DNA from: JAGNXB01 sp942490895
GTDB lineage: Bacteria > Bacteroidota > Bacteroidia > Chitinophagales > Saprospiraceae
Length of the DNA stretch: 64,000 nucleotides
Reading direction: 5' to 3'
Assembly (NCBI GenBank): GCA_942490895.1
Contig: CALNZC010000094.1
Location: 1 to 64,000 of the forward strand
Shown here: one piece after another, positions 48,530-57,779 of the stretch
Numbering within the stretch: position 1 is the first letter of the stretch
Layout of the letters: the number at the start of each line of letters is the position of its first letter
Position numbers and translations under genes: made by a program
The notes under the pieces: generated by a model
The model's database searches: none
What the model was told of the DNA's origin: nothing
Seen by the model: the letters and a program-made list of their open reading frames with translations, nothing else

Positions 48530-49345
48530 ATGAAAAACATCACCACTTATATCGTGGATGCCTTTACGGATGAACCCTTCAAGGGCAATCCGGCAGGCGT
48601 ATGTCTTGTCGATGAGGCTCTTGATCCAACGCTGATGTTGAGCATCGCCGGCGAACTTGGACTATCCGAAACGGCATTTGTCCAACCCGGTCATTTACCC
48701 GGACAATTCACCATCCGGTATTTCTCCCCGAAGATGGAGATTCCCCTCTGCGGGCACGCCACTCTGGCCTCTTCGAAGGTCCTGTTTGAACGTCATCCTG
48801 AACTCCACAACTTGCAATTAGAAACCATACAAAAGATAACACTGGCCATTACTCGGGAAGGTGACCTGATCGTGATGAATTTCCCGCAATACAGCACTCA
48901 GCCGTCCGAAGCTCCGCTGGCTTTATTGAATGCACTGGGTGTGGAACAGATCCTGAATGCTGCATATAATGAAGAAACAAAGATCCTCCTCCTGGAGATC
49001 GAAGACAGCGGGGTCCTCCGATCATTATCCCCAGATTATTCCGCGCTGATCCAATCCCATCAGGGGATCAATGGCGTACTGGTTACCGCCTTGTCCAAAC
49101 AGAAAGACTATGATTTCGAATCCCGCTACTTCTGGCCCTGGAGCGGCACCAACGAGGACCCGGTCACCGGCGGTACCCACACCTTCCTCGCCCCGTACTG
49201 GGCTGCCCGACTGAACAAATCGAAGATGCGCTCCTTCCAATGCTCCGAACGAACCGGCTCCATGCAACTGGAGCTCATCAATGATGATCAATTACGGATC
49301 AAGAGCACTGCCCGTATCATCTTCCGAGGAGAGCTGTCCCTCTGA
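48530..49345 (+). CDS. PhzF-family isomerase
   Basis: A 271-residue two-domain protein of the phenazine-biosynthesis PhzF/diaminopimelate-epimerase-like fold. TYIVDAFTDEPFKGNPAGVC is the family N terminus, LGLSETAFVQPG carries the catalytic glutamate, and FSPKMEIPLCGHATLASSKV and the C-terminal WSGTNEDPVTGGTHTFLAPY complete the active site. Relatives are isomerases of unknown substrate in most bacteria; phenazine genes are not nearby. Confidence 0.9.
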   Translation: MKNITTYIVDAFTDEPFKGNPAGVCLVDEALDPTLMLSIAGELGLSETAFVQPGHLPGQFTIRYFSPKMEIPLCGHATLASSKVLFERHPELHNLQLETIQKITLAITREGDLIVMNFPQYSTQPSEAPLALLNALGVEQILNAAYNEETKILLLEIEDSGVLRSLSPDYSALIQSHQGINGVLVTALSKQKDYDFESRYFWPWSGTNEDPVTGGTHTFLAPYWAARLNKSKMRSFQCSERTGSMQLELINDDQLRIKSTARIIFRGELSL

Positions 49346-50023
49346 TTTTTTTAGCCGCCTGAATCCCAGGATGCTCTGGTATCACCCGTAAATATGTTTG
49401 ATTACATGGCCTCTGTAGTCGAGGAGTTTGGAGGGGAGGCGAAGGTTATGAGTTGAGGAGGTTATGAGGAAAATATTTAAACGTCGCCAACAAGGGCCCG
49501 GACGCTTGCGGTCCGGATCCAGATATCCCGCAGAGCGGGATCGTCTGGACCTTCCAGTTAAAAAATGTACCATTATTCCATTGCTGCCCACAAAAAACGG
49601 AATGCCGTATTGTTTTGCCGATAAGGTGTATTAGATTCCATATGGCGAAGAAATGCATAAAGTATTCATTTTCGGGCCTACACCAACGGCAAAACAGAAA
49701 CGGCCGGGCCATGATACAAACGACTGCCAATTCCGAAGCCATGATAAACGAAAGGTCAAACAAGACTAAGAGGCCCATTTTGGCGACAAGCACTTTTGGG
49801 TACTTTTGGTGCATCAAAAGTACCTAGCCACCGCCGGTCCGCCAGCTGGCGGAAGGCGGACCAAACATAAAATTCAGATACCTCAGGGATTTGAAGGAAC
49901 CCTGGGAATGGAATACTTCACCTCAAAATGGTTGCTTCATATGATATTGGAAGGCCATCAACAGATGTGTTCTATCTTACCGATCCTCATCAACCAATCA
50001 AATTCATAACAAAACACCAAACT
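49346..50023. repeat. 680-bp gap with REP-like hairpin and GCCCATTTTGGCGACAAGC repeat
   Basis: A REP-like hairpin spans 49512-49550 (GGATCCAGATATCCCGC, then GCGGGATCGTCTGGACC), preceded by GGCCCGGACGC/GCGGTCCGG and by GAGTTTGGAGG/GGTTATGAG tandem units. AGGCCCATTTTGGCGACAAGC begins a second repeat at 49771, which ends near 49875 after the palindrome TCCGCCAGCTGGCGGA; a relative lies at 53936-54060. No gene is supported. Confidence 0.7.
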
Positions 50024-50233
50024 ATGCGCCAACTCATCGGCATCGCCCTCATCGTCTGCAGCCTCTTCCTGGGATATCAGGGCGTCGAAAAGATCAGCAA
50101 CAACAATGCATCCGTGGAGATCCTGGATGTGAAGATCGACCTGTCCAATAAATCAGGCAAGGAAGAAGGCTATATGTATGTTGGTTTGGCTGTGCTGCTT
50201 TTGATCAGTGGCGTATACCTCATGAAAAAATAA
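50024..50233 (+). CDS. Small two-helix membrane protein
   Basis: The ATG at 50024 opens a 69-residue protein with two hydrophobic helices (LIGIALIVCSLFLGYQGV, YVGLAVLLLISGVYLM) joined by a polar stretch (SVEILDVKIDLSNKSGKEE). The upstream extension of the frame is repeat-derived. It resembles DUF3185-type small membrane proteins in layout only; function unknown. Confidence 0.6.
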   Translation: MRQLIGIALIVCSLFLGYQGVEKISNNNASVEILDVKIDLSNKSGKEEGYMYVGLAVLLLISGVYLMKK

Positions 50234-50243
50234 ACAGGTATCC

Positions 50244-50774
50244 GTGAAGCCTCCCTATTTGACATTCCTGGAAGCACACCTGGCGAAAAGCATGGCAGTG
50301 GATCGAAAGGCCTATGCACAAGAGATTGCGCAGCAGGGCATCCCCGTGCAGGAACTCTTCCCTCTTTTAGAATCCTCCTATACCACTCGGTCCCGTTTTA
50401 TCTGGTTGCTCAGCGATATCGGTGAAGCAGATCCCGCTTGTATCAGAGCTGTCCTTCCAGCGCTTTTTGCCTTGAGTCAGAAGATCCAGTATACCCCGCT
50501 CGACCAGGCATTTGCTCGCCTCTGGATGATCGCCGGGGTGCCGCCCGAACAGGAAGGCATCGCCATCGATCGCATGTTCGATCTTCTGACCGGCTACACC
50601 ATCAACGTGAGTATCAAGTACAATGCACTTCGGGTACTGGAGAAGTTGATAGAGACCTATCCTGAACTTAAAGCCGAATTCATCCTTGCTCTTGAGGATC
50701 AATTAGGAAAACACACCGACAACTTCAATGAGGTGATTCGGAAAAAACTCGTGGAATACCACCCTGGAAAATAA
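50244..50774 (+). CDS. Helical repeat protein of unknown function
   Basis: A GTG at 50244 starts a 176-residue protein made of helix pairs (FLEAHLAKSMAVDRKAYAQE, QELFPLLESSYTTRSRFIWL, IKYNALRVLEKLIETYPELK), consistent with a HEAT-like adaptor. It has no signal peptide and no catalytic motif. It begins 10 bases after the small membrane protein gene, so the two may form an operon. Confidence 0.5.
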   Translation: MKPPYLTFLEAHLAKSMAVDRKAYAQEIAQQGIPVQELFPLLESSYTTRSRFIWLLSDIGEADPACIRAVLPALFALSQKIQYTPLDQAFARLWMIAGVPPEQEGIAIDRMFDLLTGYTINVSIKYNALRVLEKLIETYPELKAEFILALEDQLGKHTDNFNEVIRKKLVEYHPGK

Positions 50775-51104
50775 AGCCACTTTCGGGTAAAAACGGTTCT
50801 AAAAAAACCCTAACTTGGCCTATAACACATGACAAGGGCCCTTCTTAAGGCCTGCCACCCTTGTCGGCCTCGGAATTGTCAAAAACGAATATTCAGGACA
50901 ACTCGATCACCTTGATCATGAGCAATGGGTTAAACGATTCGGATCACAACAGTCACTGAAAAAACGACTAAATCAATTCAAAAAGAAACTGTCAAAGAAC
51001 TATTCAAGTCGGGCATCGCAATAGATCCGGCACGTCTGCAGACATTCAACTTTCCTCCAAAAGAACCTGCTACTGGTCAACTCAGCAGGTTAGATTCAAC
51101 AGTC
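50775..51104. other. 330-bp gap before the transporter gene
   Basis: Short frames (for example around 50890-51025) could be a gene fragment, but no family is recognised. Inverted ACTCGATCACCTTGATCATGAG-like sequence near 50900-50922 is weakly palindromic. Confidence 0.3.
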
Positions 51105-53282
51105 ATGAGTAAGAAGTCGTTTGGAACATTTACCGGAGTATTCACACCCACCACCCTCACCATCCTCGGCGTCATCATGTATATCCGACAACCCTGGGTT
51201 GTCGGCAATGCCGGAGTGGTTGGCGCCCTGGCCATTGTATTGCTTTCAGTCGCTATCACATTCACGACTGCTCTCAGCCTGTCCTCCATCACCACAAATG
51301 TGCGTATAGGAAGTGGCGGTGCATTTAGCCTGATCTCCCAATCACTTGGATTAGAAATAGGAGGCGCCATCGGGATTCCCTTTTACTTTGCTCAGGCCAT
51401 CGCCGTTGCCATGTACATATTCGGTTTTCGCGAAGGCATGCAAACCCTTACGCCGGGTATTGATCCCTTCATCCTGGACATTGGTATTTTCTCCCTGGTC
51501 ATGATCATCGCATTTATCAGTACCAGCTTTGCATTTAAGATTCAATATGTCATTCTCGGCGTCATTGCACTTTCCCTGGTATCCATATATGGCTCTCTAT
51601 TTGTCAATGACATCCATCTGGATATCCAATGGTTTGGGACATACCCGGGGTCAAGTGAGAACAACCTGGGGGGATCCTCTTTCTGGATCGTGTTTGCTGT
51701 TTTCTTTCCCGCTGTAACGGGTGTCATGGCTGGGGCCAATATGTCGGGTGATCTCACCAATCCAAGAAGAAGCATCCCTATCGGAACGATTTCCTCGGTG
51801 ATCATCACCACGATCATCTACATCAGCCTGATCTTTGTCGCTGCGGTCATTGCCACACCGCATGAACTCGCCAGCAATTACAACGTATTCATAGACAAGT
51901 CCCTTTACCAACCGATTGTCCTGGCCGGACTCCTGGGCGCTACCCTCTCCTCAGCGCTTGGATCCTTTGTAGGCGCCCCCCGAATTTTATTGGCTCTGGG
52001 CGAAAAAAACATATTACCTAAAAGCCCCTTTTTAGCCAAACTTTCCAAAAAAGGAGAACCTGTCAATGCCATGCTCATCACAGCAGTCATTGTCCTATTT
52101 GGAATATCCTTGCGCAATCTGAATACCATCGCTCCCATTCTGACCATGTTCTTCATGATCACCTACGCCATGGTGAACGTGGTCGCCCTGGTTGAACAGA
52201 CATTAAGTTTGCCGAGCTACCGACCCACCCTCAAGATCTCCATCCTCGTTCCGGCGATCGGCGCCATAGGGTCCATCTCCATCATGTTTGTGATGAATGT
52301 TTTAGTCGCCCTGTTCTCCCTGGTCTTTATCGTACTGTTCTACCTGTACCTCGTAAAAATGAACATCAAATCTGCTGCCGGTGATTCCAGAAGCGGATTG
52401 TTTACCGCCCTGGCAGAATGGGCCACTAAAAAAACGAATAACCTGCGTCAAGAAAAAGAAGTTCGATCATGGCGGCCAGACTTATTGATGCCCGTTATTA
52501 TGCCAAAAGAATTGCGCAGTTCGTACAAACTCATCCACTCTATCATCTTCCCCAAAGGATCCATCAAAATCCTGGCTCTGCGGAATAAAAATGAGCATGA
52601 ACTGTACGACCTGGAAAGCTTTCTGAAAAATTCCATCAACAAATTCAAAGAAAGCGATCTATCGGCCTCCTACACCATGATCGACAATTCGGATTTCAAC
52701 ACCACTGTCAATGTGAGTATGCAATCCCTCAATGCCGCCTTCTTTAAACCCAATATCATCTTTGCCAGCATTGACTCCGAGGCTGCAACATCATCCTACT
52801 ACGACAAACTTGCCACCGACGCCAAGAAGAACAACTTCGGCCTCATCATTTATATTCCATTTTCCTCCGCGGGGCTGGCTATTGAAAAAAATATGAACTT
52901 ATGGATGACCAATATCCCGGTCGACTGGAAGGAGACCTTTAATATCGCAAACAATGACCTGTCTACACTGGCAGCATTACTCATCTGTCGCAACTGGAAA
53001 GGAAATATCGATGTACATATTCTGAACAATAACCCCCATCTCAAATTCTCAGAACTGGACCTCGAAGATCTTCACACGATGATTCGCCTGCCCAATCAAA
53101 CAGATATCTCCATCAAGGAAGGCACTTTATTGGAGAATGTCCTCAAGGAACGAAATACGGATGTCAATATCTTCAATATTGAACCAGGAATGTTGGTCGA
53201 GGACATGGTCAACATCGTCAACCAATCCCGAGTTTCTGCCATTTTCTGTGCCGATTCGGAATCTGAAAATGTATTGGTCTAA
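51105..53282 (+). CDS. Cation-chloride-cotransporter-like (SLC12-type) permease with C-terminal domain
   Basis: A 725-residue carrier of the APC superfamily. The first helix segment (GTFTGVFTPTTLTILGVIMY, IRQPWVVGNAG) and FFPAVTGVMAGANMSGDLTN, with PRRSIPIGT, are hallmarks of the SLC12/CCC group. About twelve helices fill residues 15-430. A soluble C-terminal region follows (from about 450: SWRPDLLMPVIMPKELRSS), as in eukaryotic NKCC/KCC, though shorter. It probably moves amino acids or inorganic ions with chloride or sodium; the direction and ions cannot be told. Confidence 0.85.
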   Translation: MSKKSFGTFTGVFTPTTLTILGVIMYIRQPWVVGNAGVVGALAIVLLSVAITFTTALSLSSITTNVRIGSGGAFSLISQSLGLEIGGAIGIPFYFAQAIAVAMYIFGFREGMQTLTPGIDPFILDIGIFSLVMIIAFISTSFAFKIQYVILGVIALSLVSIYGSLFVNDIHLDIQWFGTYPGSSENNLGGSSFWIVFAVFFPAVTGVMAGANMSGDLTNPRRSIPIGTISSVIITTIIYISLIFVAAVIATPHELASNYNVFIDKSLYQPIVLAGLLGATLSSALGSFVGAPRILLALGEKNILPKSPFLAKLSKKGEPVNAMLITAVIVLFGISLRNLNTIAPILTMFFMITYAMVNVVALVEQTLSLPSYRPTLKISILVPAIGAIGSISIMFVMNVLVALFSLVFIVLFYLYLVKMNIKSAAGDSRSGLFTALAEWATKKTNNLRQEKEVRSWRPDLLMPVIMPKELRSSYKLIHSIIFPKGSIKILALRNKNEHELYDLESFLKNSINKFKESDLSASYTMIDNSDFNTTVNVSMQSLNAAFFKPNIIFASIDSEAATSSYYDKLATDAKKNNFGLIIYIPFSSAGLAIEKNMNLWMTNIPVDWKETFNIANNDLSTLAALLICRNWKGNIDVHILNNNPHLKFSELDLEDLHTMIRLPNQTDISIKEGTLLENVLKERNTDVNIFNIEPGMLVEDMVNIVNQSRVSAIFCADSESENVLV

Positions 53283-54459
53283 TCATGCTTTTCAAGGTAA
53301 TCTCAACCAGGGTTGGTTTTCCCATTGCCGTATTTAAAGGATATGAATTCTATCCATTCAGCCGTCAACCAATAAATTGGATTTAAAGGTCTTGAATGAG
53401 CTTGCTGTGATAGGGGTTTCAACCAGCTTACTTGTCCTCTATTGTAAGCATGCAATGCTATTTTGTGCTCAGCAGATAAGTCATTTCGTAAATGCATCCT
53501 GAAAACTTTAGCCGACCCACGCGCAACCCATTGTTGTTCATCGCGCTCATTTTCTGGGCATCCTTGGCCAACGGGTGTATAGCCCAGCGCACTCCGAACG
53601 AAACAACCTGTAGCATCCTGTTCATCGGCAACAGCCGACGATAAATGTTCAGATCCAGACATCCCGCGTTAAAGGCGGGATCGTCTGGGCCTCCTGTGCA
53701 CATCAATGACCCGTCCATCAAGCAAACAATGGTCATATACATTTATATTAAAACAGTCAATCATACAAACTGCCGCATTATTTGATCGGACATATGATGC
53801 GTTAGGTTGACATAACACAAGATTAAAGGTTATCAATGCTGAAAATGACCACTGATCAAATACGAGCGGCCGGGTCTTGATGTAAATGCCAGCCAATCTC
53901 GAGACAAGTTTACACTACGCTCAAATATAAAAAGAAGGCCCATTTTGGCGACAAGCGGTTTTTGCCTACCTGCGCGGCCGGCAGGCGTGCTTTTTGCCAA
54001 GACAAAAAGTAGGAGCCTGCCGGCTGGAGGCGGGCCATACATGAAATTCTAATGAATAAATTCGCATGAAAAAGCCAAAAAATGAAAAACTGCACTTGGC
54101 TCAAGATTCAATTCAAACTACGTGATCATTTTAACGCTTAGGAATTCCGACAATCACAAAAGGCAACCGAAATGAACCCGAAACGCCCGCCAGTCACTTA
54201 GACAAGGAGAATATAGGTTCAAAGGAAGCACCACTTTTTAGCATCTTGCAGAACATCCAGGGAATATTATTGAGAACATTAAACTTGACAAATGCTCATC
54301 CAAAAATGATGTTATGATAACTTTTTGCTTCTGCACAGCGTAATCTTGATCACAGAACTAGCTAACGAGAATCACCTCCATCTGTAGCCCTAAAACCCCA
54401 TACCTTCATTCATCCAGGCATCCAGCCTGTAGTCCAACCGATAGAAAACAAAACCAACC
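53283..54459. repeat. 1.2-kb gap with REP-like hairpin and GCCCATTTTGGCGACAAGC repeat
   Basis: A REP-like hairpin spans 53651-53691 (AGATCCAGACATCCCGC, then GCGGGATCGTCTGGGCC), the third member of the set at 47909 and 49512. AAGGCCCATTTTGGCGACAAGC at 53936 begins a repeat with nested inverted segments (GCGGCCGGCAGGCG, then TTTTTGCCAAGACAAAAAGTAGG, CCTGCCGGCTGGAGGC) up to about 54060. Frames here are short and unconvincing. Confidence 0.7.
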
Positions 54460-55218
54460 ATGTTCAGAAAAGACTTTACTCCAGGCTTTATCCATTATCA
54501 GTCATGTTCCCAATTATTGGCAATAACGATGCTCACCAAAGACAATGGCACTGGCACGGTCACCATCCAACTCGATCACACAGTGGCTGGCGTACCGGTG
54601 GAATTCGATCAGATCAAATATGCCAGTCCGGCCGGTCATACCTACAGTGTGGTCAATCTCAAATATTACATTTCTGAGATCCGCCTGACCGATAAAAACG
54701 GATTTAATGTGTCAAGGGGAAATATCAACCTGTACGATATTCAGAATCCCTCTTCCTCCCTAATCGAACTGACCGATATTCCCGATGGGGATTACACCCA
54801 CCTATCCTTCGTGTTCGGATTGAACGAGATCGTCAATGTTGATGGTGGCCTGGTCAATACTGTAGACAACATCAATATGGAATGGCCCATTCCCGGCGAC
54901 CAGGGCTACCACTATATGAAATTCGAAGGCCGCTATGATTCACTGAACACCGGCACCATTCGCAGCTTCAATATACACACCGGTGCGACCAAGGGCAATC
55001 AGAATTACCTGGAAATTACCCTGCCCATCACCTCCCTCAACCTGCGTGACAACGACTGGACCATAAACCTCCAGATAGACCTGAATGAGTGGCTTCAGAA
55101 TCCAACCATTTTTGACTTTGTCGGCCAGGAATTGATCATGATGAACCAGGCCGCTCAGGAGATCATCAAGGCCAATGGATCGACCGTATTCAGTATTGCT
55201 TCCGTAACAAAAACCTGA
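54460..55218 (+). CDS. MbnP-family copper/periplasmic protein, N terminus atypical
   Basis: A 252-residue protein matching the MbnP family: GTVTIQLDHTVAGVPVEFDQ, HTYSVVNLKYYISEIRLTDK, the Trp-containing NINMEWPIPGDQGYHYMKFE and LQIDLNEWLQNP. In methanotrophs the partner MbnH, a di-haem peroxidase, oxidises a tryptophan of MbnP to kynurenine to create a copper site. Here the next gene is such a di-haem protein, four bases away. The N terminus (MFRKDFTPGFIHYQSCSQ) lacks a clear signal peptide though family members are exported; translation may start at 54529 or the signal may be broken. Confidence 0.75.
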   Translation: MFRKDFTPGFIHYQSCSQLLAITMLTKDNGTGTVTIQLDHTVAGVPVEFDQIKYASPAGHTYSVVNLKYYISEIRLTDKNGFNVSRGNINLYDIQNPSSSLIELTDIPDGDYTHLSFVFGLNEIVNVDGGLVNTVDNINMEWPIPGDQGYHYMKFEGRYDSLNTGTIRSFNIHTGATKGNQNYLEITLPITSLNLRDNDWTINLQIDLNEWLQNPTIFDFVGQELIMMNQAAQEIIKANGSTVFSIASVTKT

Positions 55219-55221
55219 ATC

Positions 55222-56226
55222 ATGACGATCAAGTCCTTTCTGGCGATTCTGTTCCTCTCTGTAAGCTTATCCAGCTGTTTGGACAATGGTGATTCACTGA
55301 CTCCTGACTGGACCTATCACCCTACACCGTACCACCTGGATATCCCGGATGAATTTCCACTCATGGACCTGGACATCAACAATGCCCTGACAGAAGAAGG
55401 CATTGCTCTGGGCCGGCGACTCTATTATGACCCACTCCTCCACCCCACCGGAGAACACGCTTGTGCCACCTGCCATATTCAAAATCTGTCATTCTCCTCC
55501 ACCGCTCCGGTATTACCGCATATTAATCTGGGATGGAATAAAACATTTCTCTGGAATGGCCAGGTCGACGGCAATCTGGAAGACATCATGCTTTTCGAAG
55601 TGGAAGACTTCTTTCAGTCTGACATGGAACGATTGGAACAAGACAGTCTTTATCCTAAACTCTTTTATGAGGCATTCCAAACGAACGTGATCAAACCGTC
55701 CTACACGGCCAGAGCCCTTGCACAATTTGTCCGCACGATGATCTCCTCCAATGCCCGTTACGACAAGGTATTCACACCGGGTGGTGATTTCCCAACCGAA
55801 GAAGAACAGAATGGCTATGACATCTTTTTCACTGAAAAAGGGGACTGCTTCCACTGCCATGGCGGCATCCTGTTTACAGACAATAGCTTCCACAATAACG
55901 GGTTGGATTTAGATCCATCCCCAATGGGACGCAGTGCGGTGACCGGCAATCCGAATGACCTGGGAAAATTCAAATCACCCACCCTGCGCAATATCGCCCT
56001 CACCGGGCCTTACATGCATGATGGCCGTTACGAAACACTGGAAGAAGTCATCGATTTTTATAGTGAGGGACTCAAGACCTCCCCCACCATCGATCCATTG
56101 ATGAAACAGGCGCACCAGGGTGGAATTCATCTCACGACCAAAGAAAAAGGTGACCTGCTTGCCTTCCTGCACACACTGACAGATACTACGTTTACAACCA
56201 ACCCCGCTTTCCGGTCACCATTCTGA
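55222..56226 (+). CDS. Di-haem cytochrome c peroxidase family lipoprotein (MauG/MbnH-like)
   Basis: A 334-residue exported protein with lipobox SLSSCLD and two c-haem sites, CATCH and CFHCH. Family motifs are ITEEGIALGRRLYYDPLL-like (here LTEEGIALGRRLYYD), ARALAQFVRTMISSNARYDK, RSAVTGNPNDLGKFKSPTLR and GPYMHDGRYETLEEVIDFY. It belongs to the bacterial cytochrome c peroxidase/MauG group; adjacency to the MbnP gene makes MbnH-like tryptophan oxidation its probable job, by analogy with methanotrophs. Confidence 0.88.
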   Translation: MTIKSFLAILFLSVSLSSCLDNGDSLTPDWTYHPTPYHLDIPDEFPLMDLDINNALTEEGIALGRRLYYDPLLHPTGEHACATCHIQNLSFSSTAPVLPHINLGWNKTFLWNGQVDGNLEDIMLFEVEDFFQSDMERLEQDSLYPKLFYEAFQTNVIKPSYTARALAQFVRTMISSNARYDKVFTPGGDFPTEEEQNGYDIFFTEKGDCFHCHGGILFTDNSFHNNGLDLDPSPMGRSAVTGNPNDLGKFKSPTLRNIALTGPYMHDGRYETLEEVIDFYSEGLKTSPTIDPLMKQAHQGGIHLTTKEKGDLLAFLHTLTDTTFTTNPAFRSPF

Positions 56227-56306
56227 TTCGGAAGTACAGGCAATAACTGTAAATTGGAATGTCATACAACCATCAAATACTGTAGGGCAGTTTCAGTATT
56301 CCTGTT

Positions 56307-56792
56307 ATGTCTGTTCATATCCGTCTTTATCATCCTGAGGATCGGGCCCAGTGTCTGCAAATCTTTCACGGCAACTGCCCCCAATATTTTGACCCCGCTG
56401 AAGAGGCTCTCTTTACCCAGTGCCTGGACCGGTTGGACCAGGGCCTGGTCATTCATGAACAAGCAAAGGCAAGTGCGTTTTACGTGCTTGAACAAAACGA
56501 GATCATTCTGGCTTGTGGGGGATATTATATAGCCATGGATGAAGCCGCCGCAGCGATGGCCTGGGGTATGGTCGACAACTCACATCACAAAGAAGGGCTG
56601 GGCAGTGCCCTCCTGGATTATCGTATCCATCACCTCCGCCAATATTACCCGAACCATCTCATCCGACTGGATACGTCCCAGCACACCTACCCCTTCTTCG
56701 AGCGATTTGGGTTCGAAGTAACCACCGTGACAAAAGATGCATACGGGCCAGGATTGGATCGGGTAGATATGACGATCAACGAAGCTGAATAA
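56307..56792 (+). CDS. GNAT-family N-acetyltransferase
   Basis: A 161-residue acetyl-CoA-dependent acetyltransferase: VHIRLYHPEDRAQCLQIFHG, AMAWGMVDNSHHKEGLGSAL (the acetyl-CoA loop, with KEGLGSALL in place of Q/RxxGxG/A), LIRLDTSQHTYPFFERFGFE. Substrate unknown. It begins the run of small enzyme genes at 56.3-58.3 kb; the next gene starts nine bases after its stop. Confidence 0.9.
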   Translation: MSVHIRLYHPEDRAQCLQIFHGNCPQYFDPAEEALFTQCLDRLDQGLVIHEQAKASAFYVLEQNEIILACGGYYIAMDEAAAAMAWGMVDNSHHKEGLGSALLDYRIHHLRQYYPNHLIRLDTSQHTYPFFERFGFEVTTVTKDAYGPGLDRVDMTINEAE

Positions 56793-56800
56793 CGTACCGC

Positions 56801-57214
56801 ATGACTGACCAACAACAGATCGATCAATTGACAGCTGAATTCTTTCAGGTTTTCACCAATAAGAACGGTCAGCATCCTCAAGTCCATAGACTGCTGGATC
56901 TTTTCATTGCAGAGGGCTTGCTCATCAGCAATACCCAGGCCCAAACAGCAATCCATTCCGTTGAGGCGTTTCGCCAATCCCGGCAAGCCATGCTCACGGA
57001 TGGAACCCTGGCCCAATTTCAAGAGAGGGAAACCACTCAAACCACCACCCTGCTCGGACAAATCGCACACCGGGAATGTACCTATGAAAAATCTGGGATC
57101 TTGAATGGCGTCCCCTTCACCGCAACTGGGCGCAAGAGCCTTCAATACATCAAGACGGGGGATCGCTGGAAAATGACCTCAGCAGCCTGGTGCGATGATC
57201 CAATTGTCGGCTAA
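56801..57214 (+). CDS. NTF2-like (SnoaL/DUF4440) protein
   Basis: A 137-residue cone-fold protein (FFQVFTNKNGQHPQVHRLLD, LFIAEGLLISNTQAQTAIHS, GRKSLQYIKTGDRWKMTSAA). Such proteins bind or isomerise small molecules; no catalytic pair is obvious. It is nine bases downstream of the acetyltransferase gene. Confidence 0.7.
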   Translation: MTDQQQIDQLTAEFFQVFTNKNGQHPQVHRLLDLFIAEGLLISNTQAQTAIHSVEAFRQSRQAMLTDGTLAQFQERETTQTTTLLGQIAHRECTYEKSGILNGVPFTATGRKSLQYIKTGDRWKMTSAAWCDDPIVG

Positions 57215-57277
57215 TTTTACGGACAATTTTCATTCTTGAAACAAGCATAGTAGTTTGTGTCATCAAAAAAATGACCA

Positions 57278-57709
57278 ATGCCATCCACTCCCAAAAAAAA
57301 GATCACTGTCGCCACGACCATCCGGGCATCCATTGAACAGGTATGGGTCCACTGGACCAGTCCCGAGCATATCATCCAATGGAATATGGCTGCCGAAACC
57401 TGGCACTGCCCGACGGCATCAAATGACCTTCGAGCCGGTGGTCGCTTTTCCTATATGATGGCTGCCCGAGATGAAACCATGCGCTTCGAATTTTGTGGAA
57501 CCTATGATGTCGTCACCCGCCCAAAACGGATCAAATATACCCTGGATGATGACCGCAAGGTCACCGTCAACTTTGCTGAAAAAAACGGGCTCACGACTGT
57601 AACGGAAATATTTGAAGCCGAGACGGTCAATTCTGCGGAGTTGCAACAAACCGGATGGCAAGCTATCCTGGACCGATTCAAAGGGTATGTGGAAAGCCGG
57701 ACCTCCTGA
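57278..57709 (+). CDS. SRPBCC (AHSA1-like) protein
   Basis: A 143-residue START-fold protein: ITVATTIRASIEQVWVHWTS, AAETWHCPTASNDLRAGGRF, MRFEFCGTYDVVTRPKRIKY and QQTGWQAILDRFKGYVESR. Binds a small hydrophobic ligand by family analogy. It lies 63 bases behind the NTF2-like gene. Confidence 0.85.
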   Translation: MPSTPKKKITVATTIRASIEQVWVHWTSPEHIIQWNMAAETWHCPTASNDLRAGGRFSYMMAARDETMRFEFCGTYDVVTRPKRIKYTLDDDRKVTVNFAEKNGLTTVTEIFEAETVNSAELQQTGWQAILDRFKGYVESRTS

Positions 57710-57779
57710 TCGTCGCCTTCTCCAACAAGGATACAGGATTCGAATGGCTGAACGACCTCCAGCCCCTTGAAACCTGGCA

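Noticed and set aside
49446..49817. 123-residue minus-strand protein
   Set aside because: It spans REP-like and GCCCATTTTGGCGACAAGC repeats; such repeats give false frames.
53303..53896. Overlapping minus-strand frames in the gap after the carrier gene
   Set aside because: They cross a REP-like hairpin, have no family match and no start signals.
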